Below the pieces are notes generated by a model. That model was not told the DNA's origin. It saw only the letters and a program-made list of their open reading frames with translations, and searched no databases. Shown here in pieces: positions 1-6,354 of a stretch of 14,680 bases of DNA. The position numbers and the translations under genes are program-made. Each line of letters opens with the position of its first letter. Position 1 is the stretch's first letter. Origin of the DNA: DASRJX01 sp035649235 (GTDB lineage: Bacteria > Acidobacteriota > Polarisedimenticolia > Gp22-AA2); assembly GCA_035649235.1 (NCBI GenBank), contig DASRJX010000015.1:1-14680 (forward strand). Reading direction: 5' to 3'.

Positions 1-1596
1 ATCCTGCTGCTCCTGGCGACCACCGCTATCGGCATGACGATCCAGGCAGGGAGGGTGGCGCGCGAGCGCGACCGCGCCAACACTCAGGCTCAGACGGCCG
101 GTGCGGCGCTCGAGTTCCTCACCAACATCTTCCGGCTGCCGGACCCCGAGCGGGCCCGGGGGGAGACGATCACCGCGCGCGAGATCCTCGACAAGGGCGC
201 CGCCGACATCGAGCGGGACCTGCGAGGCGCTCCCGAAGTCCAGGCCGAGATGAGCTTGGCGATCGGCCGCAGCTACAAGAACCTGGGCCTGTATGAGCGC
301 GCGGAGCCGCTGGTGCGGCGAGCCCTCCGGCTGCGCCAGGAAAGGCTGGGCGCGGACAGCTCCCGGGCCCGCGAGGCCTCCGTCGAGCTGGCTGACATCC
401 TGCGCATTCGGGAGGAGTACGACGAGGCCGAGGCGCTGGCCCGTGAGTCACTCGCCTCGCTCGAAAGGGGCCTGGGGGCCGAGGAACCCGAGACGGCCGC
501 CGCCCGGCTGGTCCTGGGCGACATCCTGTTCGACCGCGGCCGCTACGAGGAGGCGGAGCCCCACCTGCGCGCCGCGCTCGAGATCTGGACGAAGGCCCTC
601 GGACCGGAGGACCGCCGGACGCTCCACGCGGCGTCGCTCTTCGGCTACTTCCTTTCGGACCGCGGCCGCTACGACGAGGCCGATGCTCTCCTTCGCAGGG
701 CCCTGGAGGACCAGCGGCGGGCCATCGGCGCGGACCACCCGGACACGATCGTCATGCAGGGGTACCTGGCGCAGAATTCCCTGCGCGCTGGCAGGCTCCC
801 CGAAGGTGAAGCGCTCTATCGGGAGGCGCTCGAACTCTCGCGGCGGGTCCTCGGCGAGGATCACCTCGAAACCCACCGACTGGCCTCGAGCCTGGGCCAG
901 CACCTCCTCACCATGGGGCGCCTCGACGAGGCCGAAGCCTTGCTGCGCGCCGCGCTGGAGGGCCGCAGGCGGATCCTGGGCGCGAGGAATATGGCGGTCT
1001 TCGCGACCCTGGCGGACTGGGGCGAAGTGCAGCGGGCCCGGGGACGGTTCGACGAGGCCGAGAGCGCCGTGCGCGAGGCGCTCGAAGGCAGTCGGGAGGT
1101 CGCGGGGGCCGACCATCCCCAGACTCTGCGCTTCCTCAACCTGCTCGGGATCGTGCTCTGGTCGAGCGGCCACCGGGAGGAGGCCGTGCGCTGTTACCGT
1201 GAGACGATAGAGGGCTACCTGCGCGTGTTCGGGCCCGCTCATACCTACACGCTTACGGCGCAAGGGAATCTCGGCTATGTGCTCGCCAAGCTCGGCCGGT
1301 ACATCGAGGCGCTGCCGCTTCTCCAAACGGCGCTCGAAGGACAGCGCAAGGCGCTGCCCGCGGGGCACCTCAACATCGGCATCACGCTGAGCAAATTCGG
1401 CTACTGCCTGATCGGCCTGCGCCGCCACGAGGAGGCGGAAGCCGCCTTGCTCGAGGCCCACGCGATCGTCAGTGCTGCGGCCGGCGACCGCCACCAGCAG
1501 ACGCAGGGCATCGTCAGGCACCTGACGACCCTCTACGAGGCCTGGGGGAAGCCCGACCGCGCCGCGGTCCGGAAGGCGGCGCTCGCCGGCGGCTGA
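1..1596 (+). CDS. C-terminal part of a transmembrane TPR protein, probably a Ser/Thr protein kinase (5' truncated)
   Basis: The frame is open from base 1, so the gene begins before the window; about 531 residues are visible. They begin with a hydrophobic stretch (ILLLLATTAIG, then MTI), the end of a membrane helix, followed by a charged ARERDRAN linker. About ten TPR units of 42 residues follow, of kinesin-light-chain type, each with a G-R-Y/F-x-E-A-E core and often ending in LGxDHPxT, and the protein stops shortly after the last one. The segment EFLTNIFRLPDPERARG and ITAREILDKGA before the repeats resembles the region between membrane helix and TPRs in acidobacterial-type Ser/Thr kinases with C-terminal TPRs. 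The kinase domain itself lies outside the window, so the kinase call is inference, while the TPR scaffold is directly visible. TPRs of this kind bind partner proteins. No clear terminator follows the stop. Confidence 0.72.
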   Translation: MLLLLATTAIGMTIQAGRVARERDRANTQAQTAGAALEFLTNIFRLPDPERARGETITAREILDKGAADIERDLRGAPEVQAEMSLAIGRSYKNLGLYERAEPLVRRALRLRQERLGADSSRAREASVELADILRIREEYDEAEALARESLASLERGLGAEEPETAAARLVLGDILFDRGRYEEAEPHLRAALEIWTKALGPEDRRTLHAASLFGYFLSDRGRYDEADALLRRALEDQRRAIGADHPDTIVMQGYLAQNSLRAGRLPEGEALYREALELSRRVLGEDHLETHRLASSLGQHLLTMGRLDEAEALLRAALEGRRRILGARNMAVFATLADWGEVQRARGRFDEAESAVREALEGSREVAGADHPQTLRFLNLLGIVLWSSGHREEAVRCYRETIEGYLRVFGPAHTYTLTAQGNLGYVLAKLGRYIEALPLLQTALEGQRKALPAGHLNIGITLSKFGYCLIGLRRHEEAEAALLEAHAIVSAAAGDRHQQTQGIVRHLTTLYEAWGKPDRAAVRKAALAGG

Positions 1597-1633
1597 ACGG
1601 GGCTCGTCGAAGCGCGGGGGCCGCCGTCTCGTC

Positions 1634-1738
1634 TCAGGCGCGCCGCGCCACCAGAAGGGGCAAAGCACCTGCCGCGAGGCCCCCCGGCAGGGCGGCGAGC
1701 GCCGAAATCACCACGAGTCCTGTCAGGATCCCACGCAT
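1634..1738 (-). CDS. Candidate 34-aa single-pass membrane microprotein
   Basis: A 34-codon ORF opens with ATG at 1738 and ends with TGA. Its Shine-Dalgarno, AGGAGGTGA at 1752-1744 on the minus strand, matches the 16S 3' end over nine bases at ideal spacing. It is the strongest ribosome-binding site in the window. The product starts MRGILTGLVVISALAAL, has a Gly/Ala/Leu-rich hydrophobic core with a PGG kink, and ends in VARRA, so it has arginines at both ends of one membrane helix. I recognise no family. It lies between the TPR receptor and galU, on the strand opposite both, and I see no clear promoter upstream. It could be a small membrane regulator, a toxin-like hydrophobic peptide, or chance; the Shine-Dalgarno is the main argument for reality. 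Confidence 0.45.
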   Translation of the reverse strand: MRGILTGLVVISALAALPGGLAAGALPLLVARRA

Positions 1739-1743
1739 CCTTC

Positions 1744-1752
1744 TCACCTCCT
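1744..1752 (-). promoter_or_regulatory. Near-perfect Shine-Dalgarno of the 34-aa ORF
   Basis: The minus strand reads AGGAGGTGA followed by GAAGG and ATG. Nine consecutive bases are complementary to the canonical anti-Shine-Dalgarno, with eight bases between the GGAGG core and the start codon. Confidence 0.6.
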
Positions 1753-1861
1753 CCCGGCCCATCTCTTTCACCGAGGTCTAGGCGCGAACCGGGCGGAGCG
1801 TGACAGGGGGGTCGTCACCCGACTCAAGGGACGACCGATGCCCACGCACTGGACCGTGGAC

Positions 1862-1867
1862 TATAAT
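1862..1867 (+). promoter_or_regulatory. -10 box (TATAAT) of galU, leaderless-type promoter
   Basis: A perfect TATAAT sits nine bases before the galU ATG at 1877. With standard -10 geometry transcription would begin near 1874, leaving about three untranslated bases and no room for a Shine-Dalgarno. No TTGACA-like -35 is evident 16-18 bases upstream. Confidence 0.65.
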
Positions 1868-1876
1868 CCCTCCCCC

Positions 1877-2902
1877 ATGATGGCCGCCCGACCTCCGGCC
1901 CCCATCCGCAAGGCGGTTTTCCCCGCCGCCGGTCTGGGCACCCGCTTCCTGCCGGCCACCAAGGCGCAGCCCAAAGAGATGCTGCCCCTGGTCGACAAGC
2001 CGCTCATCCAGTACGTCGTGGAGGAGGCGGTCGCCTCCGGGATCGAGAGCATCATCATCGTGACCGGTCGCGGTAAGAGCGCCATCGAGGACCACTTCGA
2101 CGTCGCGTTCGAGCTGGAGCACCTCCTCGAGGAGCGCGGCAAGGTCGCTCTCCTGAAGCAGGTCCGCTCGATCACCGATCTCATCAAGGTCTCGTACGTG
2201 AGGCAGAAGGAGCCGCTCGGCCTTGGCCACGCCATCCTGATGGCGCGCGACTTCGTCGGGCACGAGCCGTTCGCCGTCTTCCTCGGCGACGACATCATCG
2301 AGGCACAGGTCCCCGTGATGCGCCAGATGATGTCGGTCTACGATCGCTGCGGCTGCTCGGTGATCGCCGTCGAGAGGGTCAGCCGCGAGCGGACCGCCGA
2401 CTACGGCATCGTGGCCGGCCAGCCGGCAGACGGCCACCTCGGCGCCGGCGGGAAGCGCCGTGGTCCTGGGGGCGACCGCCTCCTCAGGATCGACGACCTG
2501 GTCGAAAAACCGCCGCCGGAGAAGGCGCCCTCGAACCTGGCGATCATCGGGCGCTACATCCTGATGCCGGAGATCTTCGGCCATCTGGAGCGGACCGCGG
2601 CCGGCAGCGGCGGCGAGATCCAGCTCACCGACGGACTGAAATCGCTGCTGCGCGAGCAGGACATCTTCGCCTACTCGTTCGAGGGAACGCGCTACGACAC
2701 CGGCGACAAGCTCGGCTTCCTCCGGGCCACGGTCGAGTTCGCCCTGCGTCGCCCTGACCTGGGCGCGAGCTTCCGCGCGTATCTGAAGGATCTCGACCTG
2801 GACGGCGCGCGCCCGCGCGGGAAGCGGTCCGCCGCGGGCCATCCTGAGCCGCCGGCCCGCCGCACGGCGCGTTCCCGTCCGACGCGACGCCGCCCTCGGT
2901 GA
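1877..2902 (+). CDS. galU: UTP--glucose-1-phosphate uridylyltransferase (GalU)
   Basis: This enzyme makes UDP-glucose from UTP and glucose-1-phosphate in the cytoplasm, feeding polysaccharide and lipopolysaccharide synthesis. The nucleotidyltransferase signature is clear: AVFPAAGLGTRFLPATK at residues 13-29, PKEMLPLVDKP just after, the FLGDD metal-binding loop around residues 135-139, VEKP, and the C-terminal GEIQLTDGLKSLL and YDTGDKLGFL segments. I chose ATG 1877 (ATG 1880 is equally possible) because a TATAAT ends nine bases earlier. The in-frame ATG at 1838 lies upstream of that promoter and adds an unrelated N-terminus. The 341-aa product carries about 30 extra Arg/Pro-rich residues after the usual family end, and a short Gly-rich insertion before VEKP. 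The NlpC/P60 gene follows ten bases after the stop and is probably cotranscribed. Confidence 0.95.
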   Translation: MMAARPPAPIRKAVFPAAGLGTRFLPATKAQPKEMLPLVDKPLIQYVVEEAVASGIESIIIVTGRGKSAIEDHFDVAFELEHLLEERGKVALLKQVRSITDLIKVSYVRQKEPLGLGHAILMARDFVGHEPFAVFLGDDIIEAQVPVMRQMMSVYDRCGCSVIAVERVSRERTADYGIVAGQPADGHLGAGGKRRGPGGDRLLRIDDLVEKPPPEKAPSNLAIIGRYILMPEIFGHLERTAAGSGGEIQLTDGLKSLLREQDIFAYSFEGTRYDTGDKLGFLRATVEFALRRPDLGASFRAYLKDLDLDGARPRGKRSAAGHPEPPARRTARSRPTRRRPR

Positions 2903-2912
2903 GCCGCGCCTC

Positions 2913-3860
2913 GTGAGACGGGACCGCCGCCGGCTCTCCGGCCGGCTCGGGGCGCATCCGGAGCGGCGCGTCCTCGTTCCGGCCCGGCGCGCCGCCCTGC
3001 GCGCCGCCGTGGCTGGCATCCGGGCCACCTCGCGCGCCGCGGGCCAGGCCGTCGTCCTGCCGCCCGTCGTCAACATGTACGCCCGCCCCTCCGACACGTC
3101 GGCGGTCGTCAGCCAGGCGACCCTCGGCACGCGCGTCCAGGCGCTGCGGCGCCGCGCCGGGTGGACCCTGGCAGAAACCCCCGACCGCTACCGGGGCTGG
3201 ATCCGGTCGGCGGCCCTGCATCCCGATCGCCGCGATCAGCCGCTGGCCGAGGTCGGAAACCTGTTCGCTAACATCTACCCGGTCCGGGACGTCACGGCGC
3301 GCGCGCCGATCGCCGTGTTGCCGCTCCTGTCCAGGGTGGAGGTGCTCGGCGGGCCAGACGGCCGGGCGCGCGGGCGCGACGCCGTGCCCGAGTGGCTGTG
3401 CGTGCGCCTGCCGGATGGGCGGATCGGTTGGGCGCAGCGCGGCGATGTCCGGCCCTCCGGGGACATCGCGGGCGGCCCCGGCGGGCCTCTGGCCACGGCG
3501 CTACGCTTTCTGGGGCTTCCCTACCTGTGGGGCGGGACGACACCGTTCGGCGTCGACTGCTCGGGGCTCGTGCAACTGGCGCACCGCGTGCACGGCGTCC
3601 ACCTGCCGCGCGATGCCGACCTCCAGTTCGCCGACCGGCGCCTGGCCCAGGTGCCGCGCGGCCGCATCCGCGCCGGGGATCTGGTGTTCTTCGGCCCGCG
3701 GCGACAGGCGATCACCCACGTCGGCATCGCCCTCGGACCCGGAGCCTTCCTCAGCGCCACGACGCGGAGCGGCCCCGTGGTGCGCATCGACCGCCTGGCC
3801 GACCCCTACTGGAGGAAGCTCTTCCTGGGCGCCCGCCGTCCGCCCGGCCGCGCCGGCTGA
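2913..3860 (+). CDS. SH3b-domain NlpC/P60 (C40) cysteine peptidase
   Basis: Family members cleave peptidoglycan stem peptides, usually the gamma-D-Glu to diamino-acid bond. Two bacterial SH3-like domains occupy roughly residues 48-105 (VNMYARPS, YRGWIRSAAL) and 112-185 (RIGWAQRGDV). The NlpC/P60 domain spans about 190-310 and includes PYLWGG, the catalytic cysteine in FGVDCSGL (Cys216) and the catalytic histidine in THVGIAL (His269). The third polar residue, normally a histidine twelve residues later as in FVHAST, is Ser281 here (FLSATT). The start is uncertain: GTG 2913 has no good Shine-Dalgarno, and the first 45 residues are Arg-rich with no recognisable signal peptide, so the protein may begin elsewhere or stay cytoplasmic, for example in recycling of muropeptides. 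It lies ten bases after galU and converges with the FmdB gene. Confidence 0.88.
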   Translation: MRRDRRRLSGRLGAHPERRVLVPARRAALRAAVAGIRATSRAAGQAVVLPPVVNMYARPSDTSAVVSQATLGTRVQALRRRAGWTLAETPDRYRGWIRSAALHPDRRDQPLAEVGNLFANIYPVRDVTARAPIAVLPLLSRVEVLGGPDGRARGRDAVPEWLCVRLPDGRIGWAQRGDVRPSGDIAGGPGGPLATALRFLGLPYLWGGTTPFGVDCSGLVQLAHRVHGVHLPRDADLQFADRRLAQVPRGRIRAGDLVFFGPRRQAITHVGIALGPGAFLSATTRSGPVVRIDRLADPYWRKLFLGARRPPGRAG

Positions 3861-3896
3861 GTTCGGAACGAACCCGCCGGAGCGCCGGGACGTCGA

Positions 3897-4232
3897 TCAG
3901 TCTTTTTTCCCGGACTTCCTGCCCGACGCGGATTTGCCGGACTCCTTGCCCGCCTTCTTCTCCGGCTTCTCCGCGCTCGAGCCGCTGTCCTGGCCGGAGG
4001 GCTCGCCGCCCGATCCTCCGGATGTCCCCTCGCCCGACGGCGCGGCCCCCTTGCGGGCATAATCGTTGATGTAGAAGCCGCTCCCCTTGAAGCGCAGGGC
4101 CGGCGACGACAGCAGCTTCTGCACCGTTCCCTTCCGGCACTTCGGACACTTCCGGATCGGCTTGTCGGAGAAGGTCTGGATCACCTCGAAGCGGTGATGG
4201 CACTTGCGGCACTCGTATTCGTAGAGCGGCAC
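3897..4232 (-). CDS. FmdB-family zinc-ribbon protein
   Basis: This is a small protein of the FmdB/CxxC_CXXC_SSSS putative regulatory family, whose exact role is unknown. After the initiator it reads PLYEYECRKCHHRFE, with two zinc-binding CxxC pairs at Cys8/Cys11 and Cys29/Cys32 (KCPKC). The conserved LLSSPALRFKGSGFYINDY follows, the family hallmark. The last 45 or so residues are a Gly/Ser/Glu/Lys-rich tail ending in KKD, which looks disordered. I chose GTG 4232 because the family begins exactly at (M)PLYEYEC and a GGGAG lies seven bases upstream; the longer ATG at 4292 would overlap the promoter. The product is 111 aa. It is divergent from the secreted metallopeptidase and converges with the NlpC/P60 gene. 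Confidence 0.88.
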   Translation of the reverse strand: MPLYEYECRKCHHRFEVIQTFSDKPIRKCPKCRKGTVQKLLSSPALRFKGSGFYINDYARKGAAPSGEGTSGGSGGEPSGQDSGSSAEKPEKKAGKESGKSASGRKSGKKD

Positions 4233-4260
4233 CGTTCGGCTCCCGGGGACAGCGGCCGCG

Positions 4261-4266
4261 ATTATA
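4261..4266 (-). promoter_or_regulatory. -10 box (TATAAT) of the FmdB gene
   Basis: The minus strand reads GCTATAATCGC, a perfect TATAAT 28 bases before the GTG start. The predicted transcript start near 4254 leaves a leader of about 22 bases, with GGGAG seven bases before the start codon. No -35 consensus is visible. Confidence 0.55.
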
Positions 4267-4330
4267 GCGTCCCGGACCCGATCTGGTAGCATGCGCGAGG
4301 GGTTCGCGACCCCCGCTCCACGCGGCGACG

Positions 4331-6331
4331 ATGACCTCCCGATCGAACCTCCGGCGAGTCGCGGGGCCAGCTCTCCTGGCCTCGCTCCTGTGCGCGGCCT
4401 CCGATCCGCGCGCCATGACCCTGCCGGACGAGAGCGAGGCGTGGATCCGGGTCGACACGGCGCACCTGAGCCTGTTCAGCAACGCCTCCGAGGAGGCGAC
4501 CCTCCGGATCGGCCGCAACATCGAGGTCTTCCGGGCCGTCCTGTCCCGCATCGGCCCGGCCCTGAGCGCCGACTCGCCTCTCCCGACGTCGGTGTTCGTC
4601 TTCCGCGACGACCGCTCCTTCCGCCCGTACAAGCCCCGGCAGAAGGGCCGCCGCGAGGGCGCTCCCGCGAACATCTCCGGCTATTTCGTCAAGCACCAGG
4701 ACGGCAACTACGTCGGCGTCGACGCCACCCCGGCGAGCGACCCCTGGTCGATCATCTACCACGAGTATTTCCATTTCTTCCTGTACAACAACTTCACCGA
4801 CATCCCGCTCTGGTTCAGCGAGGGGATCGCCGATTGCTACGGGACCTTTCGCGCCGAGGGTTCGGCGGCGGAGATCGGTGGCCCGATCCGCGCCCACGTG
4901 AGCTGGCTGAAGACCCACCCGATGATCCCGCCGCGACGGCTGTTCGCCGTCGACTTCGATTCTCCCGAGTACCACGAGGAGAGCCGCCAGGGCACCTTCT
5001 ACGCGCAATCGTGGGCCCTGGTCGAGTACCTGCTGTGGGGGCCGGCGAGCCAGGGCGGCAGCGGCGTGCGCTTCCTGCGCGACCTGCCGCGCGGCTCCAG
5101 CTTGTCCTCTGCCATCGCGCCGATCGTCGGAAAGGACGAGACCGCGCTCCTCGACCGCCTGTCCGCCTACGTCAAGAAGGGCGGCTTCGCCTTCAGCCGG
5201 ATCGCGATCGACGACCTGCGGCTGGACGACCGGGCGAGGGTGGCGCCGCTCTCCCGGCAGGAGGCGCTCTATCGTCTGGGGGACTTCCTGCTGCACTCGG
5301 ACCCGGAGCGCCTCGACGACGCGGAGCAGCACTTCCAGGCCTCGATCCGGATCGACGCGTCGTATGGCCCGGCCCACGCGGGACTGGGACAGGTCCTGGA
5401 CGAGCGCCGGCGCTACGCCGAGGCCAGGAGCGCTTTCGAGAAGGCGATCGACCTCGACCCCTCGAACCAGCTCATCGCCCTGAAGTACGCCTATGCGCTG
5501 ATTTCCGAGGCGTTTCCGCCGGGCGTGTCGCGCCTTCCGGTGGGCGCGGACTCTCCTCCTGCGCTCCTCAGGGCCCGGGATCTCTTCCAACGCACCACGC
5601 GCAAGAGCCCCGACATCGCCGAAGCGTGGGCCGGACTCGGGGCGACCTACGCCTACGAGGACGGGGACCTGGGACCTGGGATCGAGGCGCTCGAGACGGC
5701 GCGCCGGCTCCTTCCCGCGCGGGCCGACATCGCGCTCAATCTTGCGAGCCTCTATGCCAGGAGCGGCCAGAGGTCCCGGGCGCAAGACCTGGTGGACCGG
5801 GTCGTCAGCCGTTCGGACGAGCCGACGACGCGCGCCGCCGGCAGGGAGGTGCTGTTCCGCGCCGACCTCGCGGCCGCCGAGTCCCTGCTGGCGAAGGGGA
5901 AACTGGAGGCCGGCCTGGCAGGTCTGCGGACCCTGGTGGAGTCGGCTCCGACGCCGCAGCTGAAGTCCGAGGCGCGGGATCGCCTGCAGGCGATGGAATC
6001 GCACGCCTCCCGGCAGCGCGAGGTGAACCTCTACAACGAGGCGGCGTCGAAGGCTCGCGCGCAGGAGGTCGACGAGGCCGTGCGGCGGCTCGAGAGCCTC
6101 CTCGAAGTCGCCAGGGACCCGGAGGTGCGGGAGCAGTCGGCGCGTCTCCTGTCGGACCTCCGGCAGGTGCGGGCCTACAACGAGGCCGTCGAGCGCTACC
6201 GCCGGCGGGACTTCAAGGGCGCCGCCGCGCTGCTGCACCGGATCCTGGACGAGTCCAAGGACGACCGGCTGGTGCAGGCGGCCAAGGACTTGCTCGTGAA
6301 GGTGCGCGCCGCCTCGCCCGGCGTTCGGTAG
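4331..6331 (+). CDS. Secreted HExxH metallopeptidase-like TPR protein
   Basis: The 666-aa product begins with a Sec-type signal peptide (MTSRSNLRR, then PALLASLLCAAS; likely cleaved near residues 25-30). Residues about 35-290 resemble the DUF1570/peptidase-MA-like fold. Zinc-site residues are visible in IYHEYFHFF (His144, Glu145, His148), with the probable third ligand Glu164 in PLWFSEGIAD, a gluzincin layout. After about residue 300 come TPRs (DDAEQHFQASIRID, ARSAFEKAIDLDPSN) and further degenerate helical repeats to the C-terminus. The protein probably acts in the periplasm or at the cell surface; its substrate cannot be told. It is divergent from the FmdB gene, and murA starts 23 bases downstream with its own promoter. 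ATG 4331 gives the clean signal peptide but has only a weak Shine-Dalgarno. Confidence 0.82.
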   Translation: MTSRSNLRRVAGPALLASLLCAASDPRAMTLPDESEAWIRVDTAHLSLFSNASEEATLRIGRNIEVFRAVLSRIGPALSADSPLPTSVFVFRDDRSFRPYKPRQKGRREGAPANISGYFVKHQDGNYVGVDATPASDPWSIIYHEYFHFFLYNNFTDIPLWFSEGIADCYGTFRAEGSAAEIGGPIRAHVSWLKTHPMIPPRRLFAVDFDSPEYHEESRQGTFYAQSWALVEYLLWGPASQGGSGVRFLRDLPRGSSLSSAIAPIVGKDETALLDRLSAYVKKGGFAFSRIAIDDLRLDDRARVAPLSRQEALYRLGDFLLHSDPERLDDAEQHFQASIRIDASYGPAHAGLGQVLDERRRYAEARSAFEKAIDLDPSNQLIALKYAYALISEAFPPGVSRLPVGADSPPALLRARDLFQRTTRKSPDIAEAWAGLGATYAYEDGDLGPGIEALETARRLLPARADIALNLASLYARSGQRSRAQDLVDRVVSRSDEPTTRAAGREVLFRADLAAAESLLAKGKLEAGLAGLRTLVESAPTPQLKSEARDRLQAMESHASRQREVNLYNEAASKARAQEVDEAVRRLESLLEVARDPEVREQSARLLSDLRQVRAYNEAVERYRRRDFKGAAALLHRILDESKDDRLVQAAKDLLVKVRAASPGVR

Positions 6332-6340
6332 GCGGCGGGC

Positions 6341-6346
6341 TATAAT
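6341..6346 (+). promoter_or_regulatory. -10 box (TATAAT) of murA, leaderless-type promoter
   Basis: A perfect TATAAT lies eight bases before the murA ATG, in the 23-base gap after the preceding stop. The predicted start near 6353 leaves about two untranslated bases. No TTGACA-like element is found at the expected spacing, which falls inside the upstream coding region. Confidence 0.65.
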
Positions 6347-6354
6347 CCCGGCCC

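Noticed and set aside
1838..1876. Upstream ATG at 1838 as the galU start
   Set aside because: The extension would contain the TATAAT box and is not part of the conserved GalU N-terminus; ATG 1877/1880 is more likely.
3861..3873. Hairpin GTTCG-GAA-CGAAC right after the NlpC/P60 stop as a terminator
   Set aside because: The stem is only five base pairs and no T tract follows; the nearby run of T (3902-3907) belongs to Lys codons of the FmdB gene.
4262..6238. Long minus-strand open frame of 658 codons opposite the metallopeptidase
   Set aside because: It is an Arg/Gln/Val/Leu-rich shadow produced by the GC bias; the + strand frame has signal peptide, HExxH and TPR motifs.
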